From NCBI GenBank assembly GCA_020355945.1, contig CP070627.1:1921748-1927812 (forward strand): a stretch of DNA of 6,065 nt, given 5' to 3'. Numbering within the stretch: position 1 is the first letter of the stretch; the number at the start of each line of letters is the position of its first letter. Made by a program: the position numbers and the translations under genes. Source of the DNA: Candidatus Aminicenantota bacterium (GTDB lineage: Bacteria > Acidobacteriota > Aminicenantia > UBA2199). The notes under the pieces were generated by a model. That model was not told the DNA's origin, ran no database searches, and worked only from the letters and a program-made list of their open reading frames with translations. Below, in pieces: positions 1 to 5,444 of the stretch.

Positions 1-42
1 GTCTGTAAACAGGCAATATTAAATTGTTTACAGACTTGTCAA
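1..42 (-). promoter_or_regulatory. Candidate operator/promoter reading out of the left edge (TGTAAAC-N15-GTTTACA)
   Basis: Bases 1-10 (GTCTGTAAAC) and 26-35 (GTTTACAGAC) form a perfect 10-bp inverted repeat around a 15-nt A+T-rich centre. On the minus strand a consensus -35 box, TTGACA (42 down to 37), lies directly upstream of it, and an imperfect -10 (TAATAT-like) would fall in the palindrome's centre. A repressor on the palindrome would therefore cover the core promoter of a gene to the left. Arms of this type and spacing resemble BirA (biotin repressor) operators, which have TTGTAAAC/GTTTACAA-like arms. That identity is an inference, because the first base of each arm differs and the regulated gene is not visible. 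A simple hairpin or an element terminus remain alternatives. Confidence 0.4.
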
Positions 43-50
43 AAAATATC

Positions 51-67
51 TTGCCAGAAAATGGCAA
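51..67 (-). terminator. Weak hairpin, possible terminator for the minus-strand gene
   Basis: TTGCCA (51-56) and TGGCAA (62-67) form a perfect 6-bp stem with a 5-nt loop. Read on the minus strand, the stem is followed after a few bases by a run of six T (46-41). It lies about 140 nt downstream of the stop codon of the helical-protein gene. The short stem and the gap before the T run make this only a weak candidate for Rho-independent termination. The rest of 68-210 is A+T-rich noncoding DNA in which I see no gene. Confidence 0.25.
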
Positions 68-183
68 AACTTTACGAATAGGTAACCAAAAATGCGTTAA
101 TGTCCAATTTTCCCCTCATTTTCAAGATTCTCTTTATTCCATTGTTTTCAGGAACATTTTTTAATTTTAAAGAAGTCTGAATT

Positions 184-212
184 TGTAATTTCGATTTTTC
201 GTTCATTATTTC
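184..212. repeat. Left copy of imperfect 28-29 bp flanking direct repeat
   Basis: This stretch starts TGTAATTT and ends in CGTTC-A-TTATTTC. It matches 1322-1349 in the same orientation at about 25 of 29 aligned columns (three mismatches and one gap). It overlaps the stop codon of the minus-strand gene by two bases. Together the copies bracket the gene and the 21-bp array. A+T-rich composition raises the chance of spurious similarity, but the shared CGTTC core argues against pure coincidence. Confidence 0.45.
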
Positions 213-873
213 AAGACGGGATGGTGACGCCCAGGGCTTCCATTAATTGAATAGAGTTTATCTCAGTCAGTGCCACGCGTGCAATGGCGATCAGGTCACT
301 GCGCCACATTTCTGCTTTTCTTATGGCTTTGTTTCGTTCTTTTGTTGCTTTGCGGGCATCTGCCCTGGCCCTTTCCCGCCGTTCCCGTGCGGTTTCGGCT
401 TTCTTTACCAAAGCCAAACCAGCCTTCAATCTCTCCCTGGTTAACCCGTAAGTCTTTAACTTTTCCAGGATGGCCGGGGTTTCCAACGCTCCATTATAAA
501 AGCTTTTGGCCTGAACCAGCCAGAGGGAAAAATCCACTTTACGAATGCCCGGCAGTTCCAGTTTCTCCACAGCGGAAATATCCTCCCGCAGTGCCACGCG
601 TGCGATTTTCACATTGGCCATGTAACTCTTCTTGGCCCCGGAGCGGGTCTTTTGAAATACTTCCGTGGCCTGTAACTGTTCAAGGTATTTCTCCTTCTGG
701 TATTCGTAAAGCTTATAGGCCGCCTTGTAGAGATTGTCCCCGTGTTTGAAACGGTTCTCCTTATACCCGTACTTTAACAGGGCCTCACGGATTCTTGGAT
801 GCCCTTGCGCATTTACTACCGTTGTTTTAACGCTCTCTAACCGGGCAAACAACGAATTGTCCTTGAGCTTCAT
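211..873 (-). CDS. Uncharacterised basic all-helical protein with internal duplication
   Basis: The 220-residue product has no signal peptide or membrane segment. It is rich in Lys, Arg, Ala and Glu and should be almost entirely alpha-helical, with a strongly charged probable coiled coil at about 145-190. It consists of two homologous halves. Residues 31-109 align without gaps to 138-216 at an offset of 107, sharing K-YG at 34-36/141-143 and the pentapeptide ARVAL at 91-95/198-202. I have an unverified impression of a widespread hypothetical family of about 210-220 residues with paired IARVAL/IARIAL motifs, but no function is known to me. I start it at ATG 873 because GGAGG sits 5 nt upstream. 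An in-frame TTG at 885 would bury that Shine-Dalgarno site inside the coding region. It is transcribed away from the 21-bp array, whose edge carries its promoter. Its basic charge would allow nucleic-acid binding, but no recognisable DNA-binding fold is visible. Confidence 0.85.
   Translation of the reverse strand: MKLKDNSLFARLESVKTTVVNAQGHPRIREALLKYGYKENRFKHGDNLYKAAYKLYEYQKEKYLEQLQATEVFQKTRSGAKKSYMANVKIARVALREDISAVEKLELPGIRKVDFSLWLVQAKSFYNGALETPAILEKLKTYGLTRERLKAGLALVKKAETARERRERARADARKATKERNKAIRKAEMWRSDLIAIARVALTEINSIQLMEALGVTIPS
268..282. repeat. 15-bp exact repeat, copy 1, inside the duplicated gene
   Basis: CAGTGCCACGCGTGC occurs identically here and at 589-603, exactly 321 bp (107 codons) apart. 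Both copies encode Ala-Arg-Val-Ala-Leu on the minus strand. Synonymous positions are identical over these five codons, whereas the rest of the two halves has diverged widely. Confidence 0.9.
589..603. repeat. 15-bp exact repeat, copy 2, inside the duplicated gene
   Basis: This is the second copy of CAGTGCCACGCGTGC, in register with the protein-level duplication of the minus-strand gene. It marks the end of the first half's ARVAL helix. Confidence 0.9.
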
Positions 874-878
874 TTTTG

Positions 879-883
879 CCTCC
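879..883 (-). promoter_or_regulatory. Ribosome binding site that fixes the start of the helical-protein gene
   Basis: GGAGG on the minus strand is separated by 5 nt (CAAAA) from ATG 873-871. The alternative in-frame start, TTG at 885-883, overlaps this site and has no Shine-Dalgarno of its own. Confidence 0.85.
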
Positions 884-890
884 AAATCTC

Positions 891-919
891 ATTATATCAT
901 CTATTTAATTGAAAATCAA
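891..919 (-). promoter_or_regulatory. Promoter of the helical-protein gene, -35 shared with the array
   Basis: On the minus strand TTGATT (919-914) is followed by a 17-nt spacer and a perfect TATAAT (896-891). Transcription would begin near 884, just upstream of the Shine-Dalgarno, giving a leader of only about 11 nt. The -35 hexamer is part of the first good unit of the 21-bp array, so any protein occupying the array end would cover this promoter. Confidence 0.65.
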
Positions 920-1271
920 TCTAAATCTATAAAAAATCAAATAAAATCAATTATCAATTAAGTAAAATTGATTAATAATTAAACTCAATCATTTTGCAAT
1001 CGGATTAAATGATTCTATAATTAAAGAGAATTATTTTTCAATTAAATATATTAGAATATCGATTAAATAATATTGATTAGCAATTAAATTTGATTGTATA
1101 GTGATTTATTTTAATTGTTAATCAATTTATATTAATTATTTTTTAATATTAGTTAATTACTAATTCATTTCAATTGATTGCTAATTCATTTGATCTAATT
1201 ATTTATTAATTTAGATTAATTATAAAATAATTTGTATTAATCAATTATCAATAAGCTTTTATTTGCCTATC
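915..1271. repeat. Degenerate 21-bp tandem array, about 17 in-register units
   Basis: Units start at 915, 936, 957, 978, 999, 1020, 1041, 1062, 1083, 1104, 1125, 1146, 1167, 1188, 1209, 1230 and, weakly, 1251. In the first 16, column 1 is A and column 2 is T in every unit. Column 12 is T in every unit, column 11 is A in 15, column 14 is a purine in 15, and columns 10 and 16 are A and T in 13 each. The consensus is ATTWAA at columns 1-6 and AATTRATTAWYA at columns 10-21, with about 14% G+C. No two units are identical and there is no indel across the series. The two conserved AT steps are 10 and 11 bp apart, close to one helical turn. Stop codons interrupt all six frames, so it is noncoding. 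A faint extra unit may start at 894. Binding array, curved DNA, iterons and a decayed satellite are all possible. Confidence 0.8.
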
Positions 1272-1304
1272 ACCTTTTCATTTCCTCCTTTTTTCCGTTT
1301 TTTG
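1272..1304. other. Pyrimidine-rich tract between array and promoter region
   Basis: After the array the plus strand becomes almost purely C/T, with long T runs up to about 1304. I see no gene or hairpin here. It separates the 21-bp array from the promoter elements of the peptidase gene. Confidence 0.5.
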
Positions 1305-1338
1305 TTTGGAATTTCGATCATTGTAATTTGGAATTTCG
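1305..1338 (+). repeat. Two TTTGGAATTTCG copies, 22 bp apart, upstream of a promoter
   Basis: The 12-mer TTTGGAATTTCG occurs exactly at 1305-1316 and 1327-1338. The second copy ends 13 nt before the extended -10 motif. Two helical turns of spacing would place a bound dimer on one face of the DNA, so an activator or repressor site is possible. Dispersed intergenic low-complexity DNA is the alternative. Confidence 0.5.
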
Positions 1339-1349
1339 TTCTTTATTTC
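1322..1349. repeat. Right copy of imperfect 28-29 bp flanking direct repeat
   Basis: This is the right-hand partner of 184-212, in direct orientation, starting TGTAATTTGG and ending TTATTTC. It contains the second TTTGGAATTTCG copy and ends just before the extended -10 motif of the peptidase gene. Confidence 0.45.
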
Positions 1350-1351
1350 TA

Positions 1352-1379
1352 TGGTATAATATAGTATACTTTTAAGGGA
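1352..1379 (+). promoter_or_regulatory. Extended -10 promoter and ribosome binding site of the peptidase gene
   Basis: TG at 1352-1353, one base, then a perfect TATAAT (1355-1360) forms an extended -10 element. No good -35 box is found at 16-18 nt, which is typical of extended -10 promoters. A second TATACT lies at 1365-1370. AAGGGA (1374-1379) ends 9 nt before ATG 1389 and serves as the Shine-Dalgarno. Confidence 0.6.
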
Positions 1380-1388
1380 ATATAAAAA

Positions 1389-2678
1389 ATGTCTGAAGGA
1401 TACGGAAGTCGAATTTATGTTCAGAAACGCCGGCGGTTTAATCCCTGGCCTTATATCATCGTGATGGTGGTGCTGGTGGGTTCCTGGTTTCTCTTCAACT
1501 CTTTAAATGAAGGACGTTCTCCGTCCGCACCACTTCCCGGGGAACCGAAAAAACACGTGGAAACACTCCCTGACGACTCTTTTCAGTCTATGGCTGAGAA
1601 AGAATCGGACCGGGAAGAAATTCCACTGGTGGAGCAAGCACCGGAACCGTCTGAAAATACGGGAAAAACACCGCCTGCCACCAACCACCCTCGTCTATCC
1701 AAAGCCCATGAACATTATATGAAACGGGAATATAAAAGGGCCCTGCCATTGTACAAAAAATTGGCAGGTTCCAACCAGGAAGCCCTTGTATATGCCGGGC
1801 TCTGCTGTTACTGGTTAAAAGATTACGACAATGCCCATTATTACCTGCAGCAAGCAGTGGATAATGACAAACGTGATTTCCTGGCCAGGAAATTCATGGC
1901 TCTCACCTGTTATAAAATGGACGAGCTGACGGACAGTTTGATCCATACCGAAGCAGGGTTGGCCTTATTAGGTGACGCGGAGCTTCTTGCCCTTTACAAC
2001 AAACTCCAGCGGGAAAAACGGGTGATGAAAGAATACAGCGATACAAAAAAAGTCTATTTCAAAGTGCAATTCAGTAAATCTGAGCACATCAATATTAAAG
2101 AAACCGTACTGGATATATTGCAAGAGGCCCGCCGCACCATTGGCAGCGAGATCAATTTTTATCCCCCCAATCCCATTACGGTGATTCTTTATAATGAAAA
2201 GGGTTTTTTTGATGTCACGCGGGCACCCGGCTGGGCCGGCGGTCTCTACGACGGCAAGATCAGGCTCCCCATAAAAGGTGTCGAAGGGCAGGAAGCCAAA
2301 CTGAAGCGCATCCTTTTCCACGAATATACCCATGCCCTGGTGCATGCCATTACACCCCGGTGCCCCGTATGGATCAATGAAGGATTGGCAGAGTATTTTT
2401 CCGAAGATGAAGAGTTGCTCGAAATCGGGAAAAAGTATGGCCAACTGATACCACTTAGGCTTTTGGAGCGTGGATTCCCTTCCGGCAATCCCCGGTTGGT
2501 AGCAGTGGCTTATCTTCAAAGCTATACCGCTGTCACCTATTTGATCGATAAACACGGCCTCTTCCGGCTAAAAGAACTCCTGGAAGCCCTGGGGAAAGGA
2601 GAAAACCTGAATCGTGCCTTTAGGAACATCTTCTATGACACCTACGACCACTTCGTTAAAAACTGGGGAAGAGACTGA
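1389..2678 (+). CDS. Membrane-anchored TPR and gluzincin (peptidase MA-like) protein
   Basis: The 429-residue protein begins with a short basic segment (RRRF near 14-17) and one hydrophobic helix at about 20-37. This predicts an N-in anchor with the remainder outside the cytoplasmic membrane. An acidic, Pro-rich linker (about 41-100) leads to TPR-like helical repeats (about 102-205, including Y110-L121 and Y134-L153). The C-terminal half carries HEYTH (311-315) and WINEGLAEYF (328-337), the HExxH plus downstream Glu pattern of zinc gluzincins. H311 and H315 are likely zinc ligands, E312 the general base and E331 the third ligand. The layout fits the peptidase MA-like family. Substrate is unknown; envelope proteins or peptidoglycan-associated targets are plausible, and the TPRs could recruit them. 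The start has a good Shine-Dalgarno and promoter. The yigZ-like gene follows after 36 nt and is probably co-transcribed. A non-peptidase role is possible, though all zinc-site residues are present. Confidence 0.85.
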   Translation: MSEGYGSRIYVQKRRRFNPWPYIIVMVVLVGSWFLFNSLNEGRSPSAPLPGEPKKHVETLPDDSFQSMAEKESDREEIPLVEQAPEPSENTGKTPPATNHPRLSKAHEHYMKREYKRALPLYKKLAGSNQEALVYAGLCCYWLKDYDNAHYYLQQAVDNDKRDFLARKFMALTCYKMDELTDSLIHTEAGLALLGDAELLALYNKLQREKRVMKEYSDTKKVYFKVQFSKSEHINIKETVLDILQEARRTIGSEINFYPPNPITVILYNEKGFFDVTRAPGWAGGLYDGKIRLPIKGVEGQEAKLKRILFHEYTHALVHAITPRCPVWINEGLAEYFSEDEELLEIGKKYGQLIPLRLLERGFPSGNPRLVAVAYLQSYTAVTYLIDKHGLFRLKELLEALGKGENLNRAFRNIFYDTYDHFVKNWGRD

Positions 2679-2695
2679 TTTTAATGATGAATGTT

Positions 2696-2717
2696 GAAGG
2701 ATGAAGGGGGAAGGATG
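2696..2717 (+). promoter_or_regulatory. Purine-rich translation start region of the yigZ-like gene
   Basis: GAAGGATG occurs twice, at 2696-2703 and 2710-2717, within a G+A-rich stretch. An AGGGGG run ends 4 nt before ATG 2715. The earlier in-frame ATG at 2691 has no Shine-Dalgarno at a usable distance, and starting there would add eight residues unlike the family. I therefore choose 2715. Confidence 0.6.
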
Positions 2718-3341
2718 TCGGGGGATATTGAAACTTATTTTACAATTGATAAAAAATATGGTCCGGAAGAAATAAAAGAAAAGGGCTCGCGCTTTATTGC
2801 TTACCTGTATCCTGCGGGAACAAGAGAGGCCACTGATTTGATTGTTGCCGGGCTTAGAAAAAAATATTACGATGCCAGCCATGTTTGTTTTGCTTACCGT
2901 TTGGGAAAGGGGCACGAAGCCTATTTCCGGTACAATGACGATGGGGAACCTTCGGGCACCGCCGGTCTGCCCATTTACAGTGAAATAAAAAGTAAGGAAT
3001 ATTTTAATGTCCTGGCGGTAGTGGTTCGATATTTCGGCGGCACCAAGCTGGGCACCGGCGGTTTAACCAGGGCTTATAGCCAGGCCGCCAAAAAGGTATT
3101 GGACATCTCAAAGCGAATCACTGTCCATATCAAACAACGGGTATCGGTTTCCTTTCCTTTTGACTTTACCGGTGAGATCATGCAGTTGGTGAACCGTTTT
3201 TCCCTGGACATTGTCAACCAGGATTATTCTGCCGACGGCATTGTGATGCAGCTTGATGTCCCGGTGGGGAAAGTGGATGAGGTGACAAAGCAAATTGTCG
3301 ATAGAAGCGGAGGAAAGGTAAAACCCGCCTTCACACAATGA
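2715..3341 (+). CDS. yigZ: YigZ/IMPACT family protein
   Basis: The 208-residue length matches bacterial YigZ proteins (E. coli about 204). The N-terminal UPF0029/Impact domain spans about 15-125. It carries both hallmark motifs: YNDDGEPSGTAGLP at 73-86 and VVVRYFGGTKLGTGGLTRAY at 102-121. A smaller C-terminal ferredoxin-like domain (about 140-205) completes the usual two-domain architecture. No signal or membrane segment is present, so it should be cytosolic. Eukaryotic IMPACT dampens Gcn2 activation. The bacterial role is not settled, though a link to ribosomes or translation is often proposed. It lies 36 nt behind the peptidase gene and probably shares its transcript. A 6-bp hairpin overlaps its stop codon but has no T run, so no convincing terminator separates it from the promoter that follows. 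Confidence 0.93.
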   Translation: MSGDIETYFTIDKKYGPEEIKEKGSRFIAYLYPAGTREATDLIVAGLRKKYYDASHVCFAYRLGKGHEAYFRYNDDGEPSGTAGLPIYSEIKSKEYFNVLAVVVRYFGGTKLGTGGLTRAYSQAAKKVLDISKRITVHIKQRVSVSFPFDFTGEIMQLVNRFSLDIVNQDYSADGIVMQLDVPVGKVDEVTKQIVDRSGGKVKPAFTQ

Positions 3342-3381
3342 CCAAAAAGGCGAATGATCCCTTAAAAATACGATGCATTTC

Positions 3382-3410
3382 TTGACTTTAGCGGGTATTT
3401 CATTTATAGT
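3382..3410 (+). promoter_or_regulatory. Near-consensus sigma70 promoter of the ABC exporter operon
   Basis: TTGACT (3382-3387), a 17-nt spacer and TATAGT (3405-3410) match the housekeeping consensus at 5 of 6 positions each. The start of transcription is expected near 3417. TAGGG (3421-3425) then serves as Shine-Dalgarno, 9 nt before ATG 3435. The short gap behind the yigZ-like gene gives the three downstream genes their own promoter. Confidence 0.8.
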
Positions 3411-3434
3411 AGATCATTAATAGGGTAATAGGCA

Positions 3435-5159
3435 ATGAAAAAGCTATTTAAACAGAAAAAATTAATCAAGTTCTTTTTCAATTACCAGAGGAAATACCTT
3501 GCCCTGGCTATTGGTGCCGGGGTTTTAATGCTTATCAATGTACTGATGATGTTGCCCATGCCATTGGTGACCCGGTACCTGATCGACAAGATCATTCCCA
3601 GGGGAGATTTTCAAGCCCTCAATCTCCTGTGCTTACTGCTGCTGGGGGTTATTTTGCTTGGCCAGGTGAGCGCCTATTTTTATCGCTACCAGACGGTCAA
3701 ATACAAATCCAGGATTCATTTCGACCTGGAGCGGGACCTTTATTTACACGTGCAGGAACTGCCCATGAGTTATTTTTCCCGGCGCCCTTCCGGTTACATC
3801 CTCTCCCGTATCGGTGAGGTATCTGCCACTGAAGCCGTCATGGCAGATACATTTTTTAATATTTTAAAGGATTTTATTACCATGTTGGTGGGGGCAGTAC
3901 TTATTCTCCGGTTCCACCTGGTGCTGGGGTTGGTTTCGCTGTTGGTGCTTCCTTTTTTTATTCTCTCCATCAAGATCTTTCACAAAAGAATCAAAGAGAT
4001 CAATAAACAATTAAAGGAAGAAAACGCGCAGTATACGGGAAAATTAGAAACGAACATCAATTCCATCGAAAAGATAAAATCCACGGTCAACGAGAAAAAG
4101 GTGGGGGAGCGGCTGGCCCGTCGATTGTCCTCGGTGATTAACCTGCGTATCAAAGCCCAGATGATCGGCGCTCTTGCCGGTATTGTTGCCGCTTTTGTCG
4201 GCATGATCGCTCCCTTTTTTGTGTTATGGTTTGGTGTATCGGAGATCATGAGGGGGTCCTTAAGCCTGGGAACCTGGGTGGCCATTAATTCTTTCCTGGG
4301 CTATTTGTATGGACCTGCGCAGCGGTTGACCAACATCGGCTACACCATTTCCCAGGCCATGGCCGGCCTGGAACGAATATATGAACTATTCCAGGAAAAA
4401 GAGGAAGACAGCAGCGGCGAACCGGTGACCGAGATAAAGGAGATCGTTTTTGAAAAGGTCAATTATTCGTACAACGGCGCAGAGGGCGAACTGGCGCTTA
4501 AGGATTTGAACCTGAAAATAAAAAACGGCGAAAAAATGGCCATCGTGGGGGAAAGCGGGCAGGGGAAAAGTACACTGGTAAAAATGATATTGAAATTCTA
4601 CCAACCGGATACAGGACACATCTATCTCTCCGGCAAAAATTCCCGCGATATCGCCGTCAAAAACCTGAGACAAAAGATCGCCTATATCTCACAAAGACAG
4701 CGCATACTGGAAGAGGAACTGGAAGAAAAAATCAACGACCTGCAGGTCAGGTCTTTATTACAAAAATTCAGGCTGGATAAAGCCATTGATAATAAAGAGG
4801 TTCACCAAACCGAATTCTCCGGCGGGGAGCTCCAGAAAATCGAATTGATGGAATCCATCCTTAGAGATGCCGATATACTCATCGTCGATGAGGGCACCTC
4901 CAATATCGATTACAACTCCGAAAGAATCATTCTTAATGAACTTTTCCAAAAATACACAGATAAGATCATCATCTTCATCGCTCACCGTTTAAGTTCTGTC
5001 ACGGATTTCGAACGTATTGTGGTAATCGATAAAGGCAGGGTGGTGGAAGAAGGCACTCATCTCCAGTTGCTGAGAAAGAAAGGTAAATACCATTTCTTGT
5101 GGGGAATGCAAAAAGAAGAATCACAGGAACACCAGGAAAACATCGCTAAAGCAGGATGA
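3435..5159 (+). CDS. ABC exporter, fused transmembrane and ATPase domains
   Basis: The 574-residue half-transporter should work as a homodimer in the cytoplasmic membrane. About six transmembrane helices lie at roughly 22-44, 61-83, 140-158, 161-181, 243-265 and 277-297, followed by an ATPase domain (about 335-565). ATPase motifs are an aromatic A-loop near Y344/Y346, Walker A GESGQGKST (372-380, K378), Q-loop Q420, signature FSGGE (461-465), Walker B ILIVDE (481-486, catalytic E486), D-loop SNID (489-492) and H-loop H517. All catalytic residues are present. The stretch between Q420 and the signature is only about 41 residues, about 15 fewer than in Sav1866-type exporters, and the usual EVGE-G X-loop before the signature is absent. 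There is no C39 peptidase domain at the N-terminus. Peptide or lipid export fits the fold, but the substrate is unknown. The next gene starts 6 nt after the stop. Confidence 0.93.
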   Translation: MKKLFKQKKLIKFFFNYQRKYLALAIGAGVLMLINVLMMLPMPLVTRYLIDKIIPRGDFQALNLLCLLLLGVILLGQVSAYFYRYQTVKYKSRIHFDLERDLYLHVQELPMSYFSRRPSGYILSRIGEVSATEAVMADTFFNILKDFITMLVGAVLILRFHLVLGLVSLLVLPFFILSIKIFHKRIKEINKQLKEENAQYTGKLETNINSIEKIKSTVNEKKVGERLARRLSSVINLRIKAQMIGALAGIVAAFVGMIAPFFVLWFGVSEIMRGSLSLGTWVAINSFLGYLYGPAQRLTNIGYTISQAMAGLERIYELFQEKEEDSSGEPVTEIKEIVFEKVNYSYNGAEGELALKDLNLKIKNGEKMAIVGESGQGKSTLVKMILKFYQPDTGHIYLSGKNSRDIAVKNLRQKIAYISQRQRILEEELEEKINDLQVRSLLQKFRLDKAIDNKEVHQTEFSGGELQKIELMESILRDADILIVDEGTSNIDYNSERIILNELFQKYTDKIIIFIAHRLSSVTDFERIVVIDKGRVVEEGTHLQLLRKKGKYHFLWGMQKEESQEHQENIAKAG

Positions 5160-5165
5160 GAGCCC

Positions 5166-5438
5166 ATGAAAAAGGACCTGGAAAAGTACCTCAAACAAAA
5201 AATCGTCCTGGATACCCGTTCATCGTGGGTATACATCGGCGTATTGGAAGAGGTCACCCAATACTGCGCTGTTCTTTCAGAAGTGGATGTGCATGATAAC
5301 AAAGACACCTCCACCTCAAAGGAATTTTATACATTACAAAGCAAAACCACCGGCATCAAGGCCAACCGGGAAAGGGTGTATGTAAATCTCGATTACGTGA
5401 TCAGTTTCTCCCTCCTGGAAGAGGTTAGGACGTTTTAA
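5166..5438 (+). CDS. Small Sm-like barrel protein, uncharacterised
   Basis: The 90-residue product has no signal or membrane segment. After a short N-terminal helix (2-11), residues 12-44 resemble an Sm1-type motif: strand IVLD, strand VYIGVLEEV with G25, then AVLSEVDVHD. Residues 70-87 (VYVNLDYVISFSLLEEV) resemble the closing Sm2-type strands. The linker between them (45-68) is polar and charged. This pattern suggests a small five-stranded barrel of the Sm/LSm type, possibly RNA-binding, but the classical Sm RNA-contact residues are not clearly recognisable. I recall similar short uncharacterised proteins in several phyla and cannot name a family with certainty. It is translationally close to the exporter (6-nt gap; AGGA 5153-5156 lies inside the exporter's last codons) and to the lipoprotein gene (6-nt gap). 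Its relation to membrane export is unclear. Confidence 0.8.
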   Translation: MKKDLEKYLKQKIVLDTRSSWVYIGVLEEVTQYCAVLSEVDVHDNKDTSTSKEFYTLQSKTTGIKANRERVYVNLDYVISFSLLEEVRTF

Positions 5439-5444
5439 ATTAAA

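Noticed and set aside
247..749. Plus-strand open frames opposite the helical-protein gene
   Set aside because: They are antisense shadows of a well-supported minus-strand gene with promoter, Shine-Dalgarno and internal duplication. Their products are Pro/Phe/Cys-rich and low in plausibility.
734..961. Plus-strand frame running into the array, ending in a repetitive Ser/Lys/Ile/Asn tail
   Set aside because: It crosses the minus-strand gene's start and promoter. The tail's seven-residue periodicity simply reflects the 21-bp DNA repeat, and a stop follows at once.
915..1271. CRISPR or other guide-RNA array
   Set aside because: There is no conserved repeat separated by unique spacers. Conservation is spread over single columns of each 21-bp unit, and no Cas-like gene is in the window.
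915..1271. Coding heptad-repeat region (21 bp equals 7 codons)
   Set aside because: All three frames on each strand contain stop codons throughout the array, so it is not a current coding sequence.
1270..1288. Minus-strand GGAGG followed by ATG at 1281
   Set aside because: The spacing is only 2 nt and the frame stops after three codons. It is probably a chance product of the pyrimidine-rich tract.
1968..2555. Long minus-strand frame inside the peptidase gene
   Set aside because: It is a shadow of the plus-strand gene, whose HExxH and NEGLAE motifs establish the real frame. It has no ribosome binding site.
3326..3352. Hairpin CGCCTT/AAGGCG at the end of the yigZ-like gene as terminator
   Set aside because: The stem is 6 bp with a 15-nt loop, overlaps the stop codon and is not followed by a T run.
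3353..3418. AATGATC and GATCATT flanking the ABC operon promoter as an operator pair
   Set aside because: It is only a 7-bp match with 52 nt between arms, and short A+T-rich inverted repeats are common by chance.
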